This document shows positions 42,835 to 52,668 of a stretch of DNA of 64,000 nucleotides, piece by piece. The notes beneath the pieces are model-generated. The model did no database searches, had not been told where the DNA came from, and saw only the letters and a list, made by a program, of their open reading frames with translations. How positions within the stretch are numbered: the stretch's first letter is position 1; each line of letters starts with the position of its first letter. The position numbers and the translations under genes are program-made. The stretch spans positions 25,453 through 89,452 of the forward strand of contig NZ_BQHI01000023.1 of the NCBI RefSeq assembly GCF_021603585.1, in the 5' to 3' direction. Origin of the DNA: Pseudomonas sputi. Its GTDB lineage: Bacteria; Pseudomonadota; Gammaproteobacteria; Pseudomonadales; Pseudomonadaceae.

Positions 42835-45800
42835 ATGGCAACGCTCATCGGGATCGTCACTAAAGTCATTGGTCAGGTTTTCGCTCAGTCGGCGGACGGC
42901 ACGCGTCGCGCACTGGTCGAAGGCGATCGTCTGTTTGCAGGGGATCAATTGATCACCGGGGCGCAGGGCGCGGTTGCCGTCCATCTGCAAAACGGCCAGG
43001 AACTGACCCTCGGCCGCGACAGCAGCCTGACCATGACCGGCCAGTTGCTCGCCGATCAGGCGGCCCACGTCAATGCCCCGGAAGCGGTGACCCCGAGCGA
43101 GTCGCAACTGACCGACGTCGAACAGATCCAGAAAGCCATTGCCGCCGGCGATGACCCGACCCAGACCGCCGAAGCGACGGCGGCCGGGCCCGGCGCCACC
43201 GGTGGTGCGCCGGGCGCGCTGGGTGGCGGCCACAGTTTTGTGTTGCTGACCGAAGTGGCGGGCCGGGTCGATCCGGTCATCGGTTTCCCCACGGCCGGTT
43301 TCAACGGTATTCCCGAGTTTCCCGAAGAACGCCATAACGCTGTGATCGACAACGGTGACGGCCAGGCCGCCCCGATTGTTCCGCCACCACCGCCAGTCAA
43401 CAACCCCGTCACACTCACCGGGCTGTCTGTTGCCGGTGGCGAATTGAATCTCAACGAAGCCAATCTGCCCGACGGTTCTGCCGCCAACCCTGGCGCGCTG
43501 ACCCAGACCGGCAGCTTCACGGTGTCGGCGCCGGACGGCCTGAGCAGCCTGAGCATCGGTGGCATCAATGTGATTGTCGGCGGCGTGCCGATCGGTTTCC
43601 CGCAATCGATCACCACCCCACTGGGCAACACCCTGACCATCACCGGCTACAACCCGGCTACCGGCACGGTCAGCTACAGCTACACCCTCAACGGCAACGA
43701 AACCCACGCGGCGGGCGACGGTGCCAATAATCTCAGCGAACAGTTCACTGTGATTGCCGGCGACAGCAATGGCGACACGGCGACTGGCACGCTCGACGTC
43801 AACATTACCGACGATGTCCCGAAAGCGTTCGATGACAACAATGGCACGGCGTCAGAGACCCAACTGACCCTGACCGGCAACGTGCTGACCAATGATGTGC
43901 AAGGCGCCGACCGCGTACCCGTCGGCGAAAACGCCGGCCCGATCACCCCCGGTACCTTCATCGGGACTTACGGCACGTTGGTGCTGAACGCCAACGGCAC
44001 GTACACCTACACCCTCAACACCAACGATGCAGACTTCAAGAACCTGCACGGCGGTGGCAACGGCACCGAGACTTTCACTTACACCCTGACCGATGCCGAC
44101 GGCGACACCAGCACCGCGAACCTCGTCCTGCAGATCCACAACAACGACGACCCGGTGATCATCAACGGCCTCGACGTGAATGGTGGCGAACTCACCGTCT
44201 ACGAAAAAAACCTCGGCGACGGCAGCAGCCCCGATGCTCCAGCCCTGACCCAAAGCGGCACCTTCACCATCACCGCGCTGGACGGCGTCACCACGCTGAC
44301 CATCGGCGGCATCGCCGTGGTCACCAATGGCGTTGCCGCAGGCTTCCCGCAATCCACCGTCACCCCATTGGGCAGCACCCTGACCATCACCGGTTTCAAC
44401 GCGGCCACCGGCGTGGTCAGCTACAGCTACACCCTGGTCGACAACGAAGCGCACCCGACTGCCAACGGCGCCAACGTGCTGAACGAGCAGTTCGCCGTGA
44501 CCGTGGTCGATGACAACGGCACCACCGCCAACGGCACGCTGGACGTGAACATCGTCGACGACCTGCCAAAAGGCGTGGACGACAGCAACGCCGGCACCGC
44601 TTCGGAAACCAATCTCACATTGAGCGGCAACGTCCTGACCAACGACGTGCAAGGCGCCGACCGCGTACCGACTGGCACCAATGCCGGCCCGATCACCGCC
44701 GGCACGTTCACCGGGACTTACGGGACATTGGTGCTGAACGCCAACGGCACGTACACCTACACGCTCAATACCAGCGACGCTGATTTCAAAGCGCTGCACG
44801 GCGGCGGCAATGGCACCGAGACCTTCACCTACACAATCACCGATGCCGACGGCGACACCAGCACCGCGAACCTCGTGCTGCAGATCCACAACAACGACGA
44901 CCCGGTAATCATCAACGGCCTCGACGTGAATGGCGGCGAACTCATTGTCTATGAGAAAAACCTCGACGACGGCAGCAGCCCCGATGCTCCAGCCCTGACC
45001 CAAAGCGGCACCTTCACCATCACCGCGCTGGACGGCGTCACCACGCTGACCATCGGCGGCATCGCCGTGGTCACCAATGGCGTTGCCGCAGGCTTCCCGC
45101 AATCCACCGTCACCCCATTGGGCAGCACCCTGACCATCACCGGTTTCAACGCGGCCACCGGCGTGGTCAGCTACAGCTACACCCTGGTCGACAACGAAGC
45201 GCACCCGACTGCCAACGGCGCCAACGTGCTGAACGAGCAGTTCGCCGTGACCGTGGTCGATGACAACGGCACCACCGCCAACGGCACGCTGGACGTGAAC
45301 ATTGTCGACGACCTGCCAAAAGGCGTGGACGACAGCAACGCCGGCACCGCTTCGGAAACCAACCTCACGTTGAGCGGCAACGTGCTGACCAATGACGTAC
45401 AAGGCGCCGACCGCGTGCCTGTCGGCGAAAACGCTGGCCCGATCACCGCCGGCACGTTCACCGGGACTTACGGGACATTGGTGCTCAACGCCAACGGCAC
45501 TTACACCTACACGCTCAATACCAGCGACGCTGATTTCAAAGCGCTGCACGGCGGCGGCAATGGCACTGAAACCTTCACCTACACCATCACCGATGCCGAC
45601 GGCGACACCAGCACCGCGAACCTCGTCCTGCAGATCCACAACAACGACGACCCGGTGATCATCAACGGTCTCGACGTCAACGGTGGCGAGCTCACCGTCT
45701 ACGAAAAAAACCTCGGCGACGGCAGCAGCCCCGATGCTCCAGCCCTGACCCAAAGCGGCACCTTCACCATCACCGCGCTGGACGGCGTCACCACGCTGAC

Positions 45801-48800
45801 CATCGGCGGCATCGCCGTGGTCACCAATGGCGTTGCCGCAGGCTTCCCGCAATCCACCGTCACCCCATTGGGCAGCACCCTGACCATCACCGGTTTCAAC
45901 GCGGCCACCGGCGTGGTCAGCTACAGCTACACCCTGGTCGACAACGAAGCGCACCCGACTGCCAACGGCGCCAACGTGCTGAACGAGCAGTTCGCCGTGA
46001 CCGTGGTCGATGACAACGGCACCACCGCCAACGGCACGCTGGACGTGAACATTGTCGACGACCTGCCAAAAGGCGTGGACGACAGCAACGCCGGCACCGC
46101 TTCGGAAACCAACCTCACGTTGAGCGGCAACGTCCTGACCAACGACGTGCAAGGCGCCGACCGTGTGCCGACCGGCCCCAATGCCGGCCCGATCACCGCC
46201 GGCACGTTCACCGGGACTTACGGGACATTGGTGCTCAACGCCAACGGCACGTACACCTACACGCTGAACACCAGCGACGCCGACTTCAAGGCCTTGCACG
46301 GCGGCGGAAACGGCACTGAAACCTTCACCTACACCATCACCGATGCCGACGGCGATACCAGCACCGCGAACCTCGTGCTGCAGATCCACAACAACGACGA
46401 CCCGGTAATCATCAACGGCCTCGACGTGAATGGTGGCGAACTCACCGTCTACGAGAAAAACCTCAGCGACGGCACCAGCCCCAACACCCCGGCGCTGACC
46501 CAGAGCGGCACCTTTACCGTTACCGCCCTCGACGGTTTGCAAACCCTGACCGTGGGCGGCATCGCCGTGATCACTAATGGCGTGGCAGCCGGCTTCCCGC
46601 AATCGACCGTCACCCCGCTGGGCAGCACGTTGACCATCACCGGATACGACCCGGCCACCGGCGTTATCAGTTACAGCTACACCCTGGTGGACAACGAAAC
46701 CCATCCAACCGCCAACGGTGCCAACAGCCTCACCGAGAACTTCAATGTGGTGGCGACCGATACCGATGGCAGCACCGCCACCGGGCAGATCAACGTCAAC
46801 ATCATCGACGACCTGCCGACCGCCAAACCCGATGCAACGTCGGTGCAGGAGGGCGGCACCGTCAGCGGTAACGTGCTGGACAACGACATCGGCGGCGCCG
46901 ACGGTCCGGCAGTCAGTGGCGCGGTGGTGGGCGTGCGCGCCGGCTCCGACACCTCGACCTCGGCCATCGGCGGCCTCAACAGCAACATCAACGGCAGCTA
47001 CGGCTACCTGACCCTCGACGCCAACGGCAACGCGGTCTACCACAGCAACCCGAATGCCGTGAGCGGCCCGGGTGCGGTGGACGTGTTCGTGTACACCGTG
47101 CGCGATTCCGACGGCGATGAAAGCACCACCACCATCACCATCGACGTCTACAACAGCTGCCTCAAAGCAGTCAGCGATACCGACGTCACCGTGTACGAAA
47201 AAGCCCTCGACCTGACCAAGGACGGGCAAGACCTGGCCCCTGGCACGGTCACCGGCAGCGATCCGACCAGCACCGGCGAAACCGCGTCCGGCACGCTGGT
47301 CGGCTCGGTCACCGGCGCGGTCGGTGCGATCAGCTACGCACTGGTCGGCAGCGCCACCGGCAACTACGGGCAGATCGTGCTCAACCCCGACGGCACGTAC
47401 ACCTACACCCTGACCTCGCCGGCCAGCACCACCCCGCACGCCGACGACGGCGCCAACACCCTGACCGAAACCTTCACCTACCAGGCCACCGATTCGCTGG
47501 GCAACGTCGTCACCAGCAGCCTCGTGGTCAACATCGTCGATGACGTGCCGAAGGCGATCAACGACAGCAACGCCAACACCGCATCGGAAACCCAGTTGAT
47601 CCTCAACGGCAACGTGCTGACCAACGACGTGCAAGGCGCCGACGTGGTGGCAACCGGCCCGAATGCCGGCCCGATCACCCCCGGCACCTTCACCGGCACT
47701 TACGGCACTTTGGTGCTCAATGCCAATGGCACCTACACCTACACGCTCAACACCAACGATGCCGACTTCAAAAACCTGCACGGCGGTGGCAACGGCACCG
47801 AGACCTTCACCTATACCCTGACCGATGCTGACGGCGACACCAGCACCGCCAACCTGGTGCTGAACATCCACAACAACGACGATCCGGTCATCCTCAACGG
47901 CCTCGACGTGTATGGCGGCGAGCTCACCGTCTACGAGAAAAACCTCAGCGACGGCACCAGCCCCGACACCCCGGCGCTGACCCAGAGCGGCACCTTCACC
48001 GTCACCGCCCTCGACGGTCTGCAAACCCTGACCGTTGGCGGTATTGCCGTGATGACCAACGGCGTGGCCGCCGGCTTCCCGCAATCGGCGGTTACCCCGC
48101 TGGGCAGCACGCTGACCATCACCGGTTACAACCCGGCCACCGGCGTGGTCAGCTACAGCTACTCCCTGGTCGATAACGAAACTCACCCGAACGCCAACGG
48201 CGCCAACAGCATCACCGAGAACTTCAACGTGGTGGCGACGGACACCGACGGCAGCACCGCGACCGGGCAGATCAACGTCAACATCATCGACGACCTGCCG
48301 ACCGCCAAGGCCGACACCGGCTCGGTAGCGGAGGGCGGCACCGTCAATATCAGCGTGCTGGGCAATGACATCAGCGGCGCGGATGGCGCGGCGATCGTGG
48401 TCGGCGTGCGCGCTGGCGGCAACACCGCGACCTCGGCCATCGGCGGCCTCAACAGCAACATCAATGGCAACTACGGTTACCTGACTCTTGATGCTGCGGG
48501 TAACGCGGTCTATCACAGCAACCCGAACTCGGTAAGCCCGCCGGGCGCCACCGACACCTTTACCTACACCATTCGTGACAGTGACGGCGACGAAAGCACC
48601 ACCACCATCACCGTCAACGTCGCCGACAGTAAACTCGTGGCCTCGACCGATCAGGACGTCACCGTCTATGAAAAAGCCCTCGACCTGACCCAGGACGGGC
48701 AAGACCTGGCCCCCGGCACGGTCACCGGCAGCGACCCGGGCAATACCGGCGAAACCGCGACCGGCACACTGGTGGGTTCAGTCAGCGGCGGCAGCGGGGC

Positions 48801-51492
48801 GATCACCTACACCCTGGTCGGCAGCGCCACCGGCACTTACGGGCAGATCCAGCTCAACGCCGACGGCACCTACACCTACACCCTGACCTCGGCGCCGAAA
48901 ACCACGCCGAACGCCAACGACGGACCGAACACCCTGAGCGAAAGCTTCACCTACAAAGCCACCGATGCGCTGGGCAACAGCACCACCAGCAACATTGTGG
49001 TCAACATCGTCGATGACGTGCCAAAAGCGGTGGCATCGGATCGTTCGGTGGCGGCGGTGGAGATCGACTCCAACATCCTCATCGTTCTCGACATCTCCGG
49101 CAGCATGGCCGACGCCTCTGGTGTGCCGGGCCTGTCGCGGCTGGAACTGGCCAAGCAGGCGATCAGTGCCTTGCTCGACAAGTACGACGATCTGGGCGAT
49201 GTGAAAGTGCAGCTCGTCACCTTCAGCAGCAACGCCACCGACCGCACTTCGGTGTGGGTCGATGTTGCGACGGCCAAGACCCTTCTGGCCGGGCTCAGCG
49301 CGGGCGGCGGCACCAACTACGACGCCGCCGTGGCGACCATGCAGACCGCGTTCAACACCTCGGGCAAACTCACCGGGGCGCAGAATGTCGGCTACTTCTT
49401 CTCTGACGGTAAACCCAACGAGGGCAACATCAACGCAGCCGACGAAGCTGCCCTGAAAAACTTCCTCGATGCCAACAACATCAAGAACTACGCGATCGGC
49501 CTGGGCAGCGGCGTGAGCAACGCCAACCTCGATCCGCTGGCGTACGACGGCATCACGCACACCAACACCAACGCGGTGGTGGTCACCGACCTCAATCAAC
49601 TGAATTCGGTGCTCTCCGGCACCGTCGAAGGGGCCCCGGTCACCGGTTCGTTGATCGGTGAAGGCGGCACGTTCGGCGCCGATGGCGGGTTCATCAAATC
49701 CATCGTGGTCGACGGCACCACCTACACCTATGACCCGAAAGCCAACGGCGGCCAGGGTTCACTGGTCGCCAGCGGCGGCGCCAACCACGGCACGTTCAAC
49801 ACGGTGAACAACACCCTGAGCATCGCCACCAACAACAGCGGCACCCTGGTGGTCAATCTCGACACCGGCGACTACAGCTACACCTCGCAGAAAACCACCG
49901 CCGTGGTGATTACCGAGAACATCGGTTTCACCCTCAGCGACAACGACGGTGATCTCGCCAGCTCGACCCTGACCGTGAAAGTGATCCCCAACGCGCCTCC
50001 GGTGGCGGTGGACGACCACATCATCACCAACGTGCTGTCGGGCAACATCGTGGTGCCGGGCGAGCTGTTGCTGGCCAACGACACCGACCCCAACGGCGAC
50101 ACCCTCAACGCCACGCCAACCTCGTTCAACACCGGCTGGATCTCCAGGTCGGCAGATTTCACCGGCAGCGGCGCGATCAGCTTCACCGGCACCAACGCCA
50201 ACACCGCCGCCAACCAGAACCTGGCCAACGTGCGTAATTCGTTCAGCGCCAACGCTGCCACCATGACCGCCGTGCTGGTGGTCAGCGGCTACCTCGGCGC
50301 GGTGACCAACACCAACGCCAACGATGAAGACCGCATCACCGTCAACCTGCGCCAGGGCGAAACCCTCAACCTGGACCACAACCTGGCGGCCGGTCGCATC
50401 ACCATGGAGTACTCGATCAATGGCGGCGCGTATATCGCCCTCGCGGACGGCCAGACCCTGACCGCGACATCCGACGGCGTCTACCAGATCCACATCACCA
50501 ACATCAGCAACACCACAGGCAACAACGTCAACGCCGCGGAAAACTACCAGCTGACGATGACCCTCAACTACGCCGGGGCCCACGACATCACCCCGGACTA
50601 CCACGGCACCTACACCGCCAACGACAACCACGGCGGCAGCGATACGGCGAATGTGACCATCAGTTATCAGGACGGCCACACCCTCACCGGTACCTCGGGC
50701 GATGACGTACTGGTGGCCGGCACCGGCGACAACATCATCAACGCCGGCGACGGCAACGACGTGCTGACCGCAGGCGCCGGCAACAACGAACTGCACGGCG
50801 GCGCCGGCAACGACTTGCTCTACAGCGGCCCGGGCAACGACCTGCTCGACGGTGGCAGCGGTATCGACACCGCCAGCTACGCCCATGCGACCGCCGGGGT
50901 GACGGTCAACCTCGGCCTGCTCGGCGCGCAAAACACCATCGGTGCCGGCACGGACACCCTGACCGGTATCGAAAACCTGGTCGGCTCTAACTTCAACGAC
51001 ACCCTCACCGGCGACAACAATAACAACGTGATCAACGGCGGTCTGGGCAACGACATCCTCAACGGCGGCGGGGGCGATGACCTGCTGATCGGCGGGATGG
51101 GCAACAACACCCTGACCGGCGAAGCAGGGGCCGACACCTTCCAGTGGCTCAAAGGCAACAGCGGCCACGACCTCCTCACCGACTTCACCCCCGGCACCGA
51201 CAAGCTCGACCTGTCGCAACTGCTGCAAGGTGAAAACGGCACGTCGGCGTCACTGGATGACTACCTGCACTTCACCGTCACCGGCAGCGGCGCCTCGGTC
51301 ATGACCAGCATCGACGTCAGCGCCATGGCCGGCGCCACGCCGAACCAGACCATCGACTTGGCCGGCGTCAACCTCGCCAGCCACTACGGCGTGACACCGG
51401 GGGCGGGTGGTTTGATCGCCAGCGGGCACGACACGGCGACGATCATCAACGGCATGTTGAATGATCATTCGTTGAAGGTGGACACAGTTTGA
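42835..51492 (+). CDS. giant RTX adhesin with retention module (LapA/MapA-type)
   Basis: 2,885 residues. ATG 42835 with GGAGG begins MATLIGIVTKVIGQVFAQSA, the LapA-type retention module. TAAG at residues 115-118 marks the probable cleavage point of the periplasmic protease LapG, following the QIQKAIAAGDDPTQTA helix. About eight 240-250-residue beta-sandwich repeats (nt 43411-49020) form the extended shaft. A von Willebrand A domain follows (MIDAS DISGS near nt 49090, GGGTNYD, FFSDGKPNEG), then cadherin-like segments, RTX nonapeptides (GNDVLTAGAGNNELHGGAGND) and a C-terminal type I signal. It is much shorter than LapA (about 5,000 aa in Pf0-1). With a divergent TolC-ABC-HlyD set and no lapD or lapG beside it, it resembles MapA more. 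It should anchor in the outer membrane for biofilm adhesion. Confidence 0.9.
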   Translation: MATLIGIVTKVIGQVFAQSADGTRRALVEGDRLFAGDQLITGAQGAVAVHLQNGQELTLGRDSSLTMTGQLLADQAAHVNAPEAVTPSESQLTDVEQIQKAIAAGDDPTQTAEATAAGPGATGGAPGALGGGHSFVLLTEVAGRVDPVIGFPTAGFNGIPEFPEERHNAVIDNGDGQAAPIVPPPPPVNNPVTLTGLSVAGGELNLNEANLPDGSAANPGALTQTGSFTVSAPDGLSSLSIGGINVIVGGVPIGFPQSITTPLGNTLTITGYNPATGTVSYSYTLNGNETHAAGDGANNLSEQFTVIAGDSNGDTATGTLDVNITDDVPKAFDDNNGTASETQLTLTGNVLTNDVQGADRVPVGENAGPITPGTFIGTYGTLVLNANGTYTYTLNTNDADFKNLHGGGNGTETFTYTLTDADGDTSTANLVLQIHNNDDPVIINGLDVNGGELTVYEKNLGDGSSPDAPALTQSGTFTITALDGVTTLTIGGIAVVTNGVAAGFPQSTVTPLGSTLTITGFNAATGVVSYSYTLVDNEAHPTANGANVLNEQFAVTVVDDNGTTANGTLDVNIVDDLPKGVDDSNAGTASETNLTLSGNVLTNDVQGADRVPTGTNAGPITAGTFTGTYGTLVLNANGTYTYTLNTSDADFKALHGGGNGTETFTYTITDADGDTSTANLVLQIHNNDDPVIINGLDVNGGELIVYEKNLDDGSSPDAPALTQSGTFTITALDGVTTLTIGGIAVVTNGVAAGFPQSTVTPLGSTLTITGFNAATGVVSYSYTLVDNEAHPTANGANVLNEQFAVTVVDDNGTTANGTLDVNIVDDLPKGVDDSNAGTASETNLTLSGNVLTNDVQGADRVPVGENAGPITAGTFTGTYGTLVLNANGTYTYTLNTSDADFKALHGGGNGTETFTYTITDADGDTSTANLVLQIHNNDDPVIINGLDVNGGELTVYEKNLGDGSSPDAPALTQSGTFTITALDGVTTLTIGGIAVVTNGVAAGFPQSTVTPLGSTLTITGFNAATGVVSYSYTLVDNEAHPTANGANVLNEQFAVTVVDDNGTTANGTLDVNIVDDLPKGVDDSNAGTASETNLTLSGNVLTNDVQGADRVPTGPNAGPITAGTFTGTYGTLVLNANGTYTYTLNTSDADFKALHGGGNGTETFTYTITDADGDTSTANLVLQIHNNDDPVIINGLDVNGGELTVYEKNLSDGTSPNTPALTQSGTFTVTALDGLQTLTVGGIAVITNGVAAGFPQSTVTPLGSTLTITGYDPATGVISYSYTLVDNETHPTANGANSLTENFNVVATDTDGSTATGQINVNIIDDLPTAKPDATSVQEGGTVSGNVLDNDIGGADGPAVSGAVVGVRAGSDTSTSAIGGLNSNINGSYGYLTLDANGNAVYHSNPNAVSGPGAVDVFVYTVRDSDGDESTTTITIDVYNSCLKAVSDTDVTVYEKALDLTKDGQDLAPGTVTGSDPTSTGETASGTLVGSVTGAVGAISYALVGSATGNYGQIVLNPDGTYTYTLTSPASTTPHADDGANTLTETFTYQATDSLGNVVTSSLVVNIVDDVPKAINDSNANTASETQLILNGNVLTNDVQGADVVATGPNAGPITPGTFTGTYGTLVLNANGTYTYTLNTNDADFKNLHGGGNGTETFTYTLTDADGDTSTANLVLNIHNNDDPVILNGLDVYGGELTVYEKNLSDGTSPDTPALTQSGTFTVTALDGLQTLTVGGIAVMTNGVAAGFPQSAVTPLGSTLTITGYNPATGVVSYSYSLVDNETHPNANGANSITENFNVVATDTDGSTATGQINVNIIDDLPTAKADTGSVAEGGTVNISVLGNDISGADGAAIVVGVRAGGNTATSAIGGLNSNINGNYGYLTLDAAGNAVYHSNPNSVSPPGATDTFTYTIRDSDGDESTTTITVNVADSKLVASTDQDVTVYEKALDLTQDGQDLAPGTVTGSDPGNTGETATGTLVGSVSGGSGAITYTLVGSATGTYGQIQLNADGTYTYTLTSAPKTTPNANDGPNTLSESFTYKATDALGNSTTSNIVVNIVDDVPKAVASDRSVAAVEIDSNILIVLDISGSMADASGVPGLSRLELAKQAISALLDKYDDLGDVKVQLVTFSSNATDRTSVWVDVATAKTLLAGLSAGGGTNYDAAVATMQTAFNTSGKLTGAQNVGYFFSDGKPNEGNINAADEAALKNFLDANNIKNYAIGLGSGVSNANLDPLAYDGITHTNTNAVVVTDLNQLNSVLSGTVEGAPVTGSLIGEGGTFGADGGFIKSIVVDGTTYTYDPKANGGQGSLVASGGANHGTFNTVNNTLSIATNNSGTLVVNLDTGDYSYTSQKTTAVVITENIGFTLSDNDGDLASSTLTVKVIPNAPPVAVDDHIITNVLSGNIVVPGELLLANDTDPNGDTLNATPTSFNTGWISRSADFTGSGAISFTGTNANTAANQNLANVRNSFSANAATMTAVLVVSGYLGAVTNTNANDEDRITVNLRQGETLNLDHNLAAGRITMEYSINGGAYIALADGQTLTATSDGVYQIHITNISNTTGNNVNAAENYQLTMTLNYAGAHDITPDYHGTYTANDNHGGSDTANVTISYQDGHTLTGTSGDDVLVAGTGDNIINAGDGNDVLTAGAGNNELHGGAGNDLLYSGPGNDLLDGGSGIDTASYAHATAGVTVNLGLLGAQNTIGAGTDTLTGIENLVGSNFNDTLTGDNNNNVINGGLGNDILNGGGGDDLLIGGMGNNTLTGEAGADTFQWLKGNSGHDLLTDFTPGTDKLDLSQLLQGENGTSASLDDYLHFTVTGSGASVMTSIDVSAMAGATPNQTIDLAGVNLASHYGVTPGAGGLIASGHDTATIINGMLNDHSLKVDTV
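44161..46410 (+). repeat. three 750-bp tandem repeat units in the adhesin gene
   Basis: Units at 44161-44910, 44911-45660 and 45661-46410. In each, the stretch from the GGCAGCAGCCCCGATGCTCC motif (44221, 44971, 45721) onward is the same for about 330 bp by eye. The later half varies at scattered silent positions. The pattern suggests recent duplication or gene conversion and possible copy-number variation. Flanking units (from 43411 and from 46411) are clearly diverged. Confidence 0.88.
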
Positions 51493-51508
51493 ACTGAGGG
51501 CTGAAACG

Positions 51509-51550
51509 ACAAAACCCGCCGCCCCGATCAAATGGGACGGCGGGTTTTGT
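51509..51550. terminator. terminator after the giant adhesin gene
   Basis: ACAAAACCCGCCG / CGGCGGGTTTTGT arms with a 16-nt loop, 17 bp after the adhesin stop. It probably serves the convergent 152-aa gene as well. Confidence 0.85.
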
Positions 51551-51566
51551 GTGTTCGGCGCTTTCG

Positions 51567-52025
51567 TCATTGCGCTTTTAAGAAATCCAATCCCCACCAT
51601 TCATGTCTGGGCATATTGAATTCGATTCCAGCAATATCTTTGCCACTAAACTCAACCAGAACGGCATCGCCGACAGAAACCTCCAGCGTGACAGAGCCCA
51701 ATGGATCTCCTTTACTGTTGTAGTAATGAACCTCTACATCGCCTTTATCAATGACCCATGAATGGTAGAAGCTCACTGTTGAGTAAGTGGCATTTATAAA
51801 GTCCAGTCTTGCTCTTTGCGGGCCTAGATTCTTTCCGATGCAGAACGTCAGCAGCTTACCTTCACGTCGACCTGGGATTGGTGGGAAGTCGCCTGGGATT
51901 TTTTCAAGCGAAGCAATGCCCATTGGACCCTTTCCGGATAAATGGGTGAGCTTCATGCCGTCCAGTGTGAGTGACTCGCCTTCAGCGATAGTGCTCTCTG
52001 GATATTTATCAAAGTCTTCAATCAT
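51567..52025 (-). CDS. hypothetical 152-residue protein
   Basis: A beta-rich cytoplasmic protein: TIAEGESLTLDGMKLTHLSGKG, LLTFCIGKNLGPQRARLDFINATYSTVSFYHSW, and LEVSVGDAVLVEFSGKDIAGIEFN near the end. No signal peptide or membrane segment. I do not recognise a family. TGGAG lies 8 bases before ATG 52025 (MIEDFDKYPES); the frame is open further upstream but without a better start. The codon use is AT-richer than its adhesin neighbour, fitting accessory DNA. Confidence 0.6.
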   Translation of the reverse strand: MIEDFDKYPESTIAEGESLTLDGMKLTHLSGKGPMGIASLEKIPGDFPPIPGRREGKLLTFCIGKNLGPQRARLDFINATYSTVSFYHSWVIDKGDVEVHYYNSKGDPLGSVTLEVSVGDAVLVEFSGKDIAGIEFNMPRHEWWGLDFLKAQ

Positions 52026-52204
52026 TGTGTGTCTCCAGGCTACAACAAGTAGGAAAGTTGAACGGTGCGGCGGGCTGATGGCCCATTTCATCCCGAAAGA
52101 GCTGTCTGCCTTCAGAGTGTCGGAGTCAAACAAGCCCAGCATGCTTAGCGTTGAACTGGCAGGGTGCTCCCGTCAGTTGGAGTTATTCAACGCTGGAACG
52201 GCGA

Positions 52205-52238
52205 GTTGCACACCTGTCAGATCTGACAGGTGTGCAAC
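52205..52238. repeat. 34-bp perfect palindrome
   Basis: The left 17 bases (GTTGCACACCTGTCAGA) are followed with no loop by their exact complement. It lies in a 270-bp gene-poor stretch between the 152-aa gene and the DUF6124 remnant. It could be an operator for a dimeric regulator, a cruciform site, or a remnant of inversion. Confidence 0.9.
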
Positions 52239-52295
52239 GGAACTGGACGAACGGTATCGATGGAGACTTCACCGGCAGCGGTTCACCTACTTTCT

Positions 52296-52668
52296 CTACA
52301 CCGCCGTTTCGGTTTTCAGCTCCAGATTATCCAGCACCCGATTCACCGCCAGCTCCCCCAGCATGATCAACTGCGCAATCCCCAACAACACATGCCGCTG
52401 CGACCCATCCACCAGCCCGGCGAAGTCATTGGCCATGGTCTTGGCCGAAGTCAGGGTTTCGCAGGCGTCGGCCAGCAGTTCTTCGCTGTCGATGCCGGGG
52501 GCGATGAGGTAGCGGGTATTGGGTTTGAGCAGCGGTTTGCGGGGGAGGAGGGGGATTGAGGTAATGGTCGAGGGCGCGCTCGGCGGCTTCGTGGAATTTC
52601 TTGGAATCGAGGGTTTCGTAGGGGGAAGTCGAATCGACTTCCGGCGGGTTGGGTGTGGGTTTGATCAT
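52296..52668 (-). pseudogene. DUF6124-family gene with a frameshift
   Basis: The N-terminal frame (ATG 52668, AAGGAG upstream) reads MIKPTPNPPEVDSTSPYETL then KKFHEAAERALDHYLNP, characteristic of DUF6124. In the C-rich tract 52541-52554 (CCCCCTCCTCCCCC on the coding strand) the frame is lost. The next frame continues the family sequence: NTRYLIAPGIDSEELLADAC, KTMANDFAGLVDGSQRHVLL, AQLIMLGELAVNRVLDNLEL, ending in TAG at 52296. So it is a single-base-type slip in a homopolymer-like run: a true mutation, phase variation, or a sequencing error. DUF6124 proteins have no known function. Confidence 0.75.

Noticed and set aside
44161-46410. CRISPR array
   Set aside because: The repeats are 750 bp, in frame and coding, without short repeats and unique spacers.
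43852-48702. 1,616-codon open frame antisense to the adhesin
   Set aside because: It mirrors the repeat structure of the adhesin gene. Its translation is repetitive and rich in Gly, Val, Asp and His, with no ribosome site; this is a by-product of GC-rich codon use in tandem repeats.
42835-51492. Calling the adhesin LapA outright
   Set aside because: LapA is normally longer and accompanied by lapD and lapG. The domain plan also fits MapA, and sequence comparison is needed to choose.
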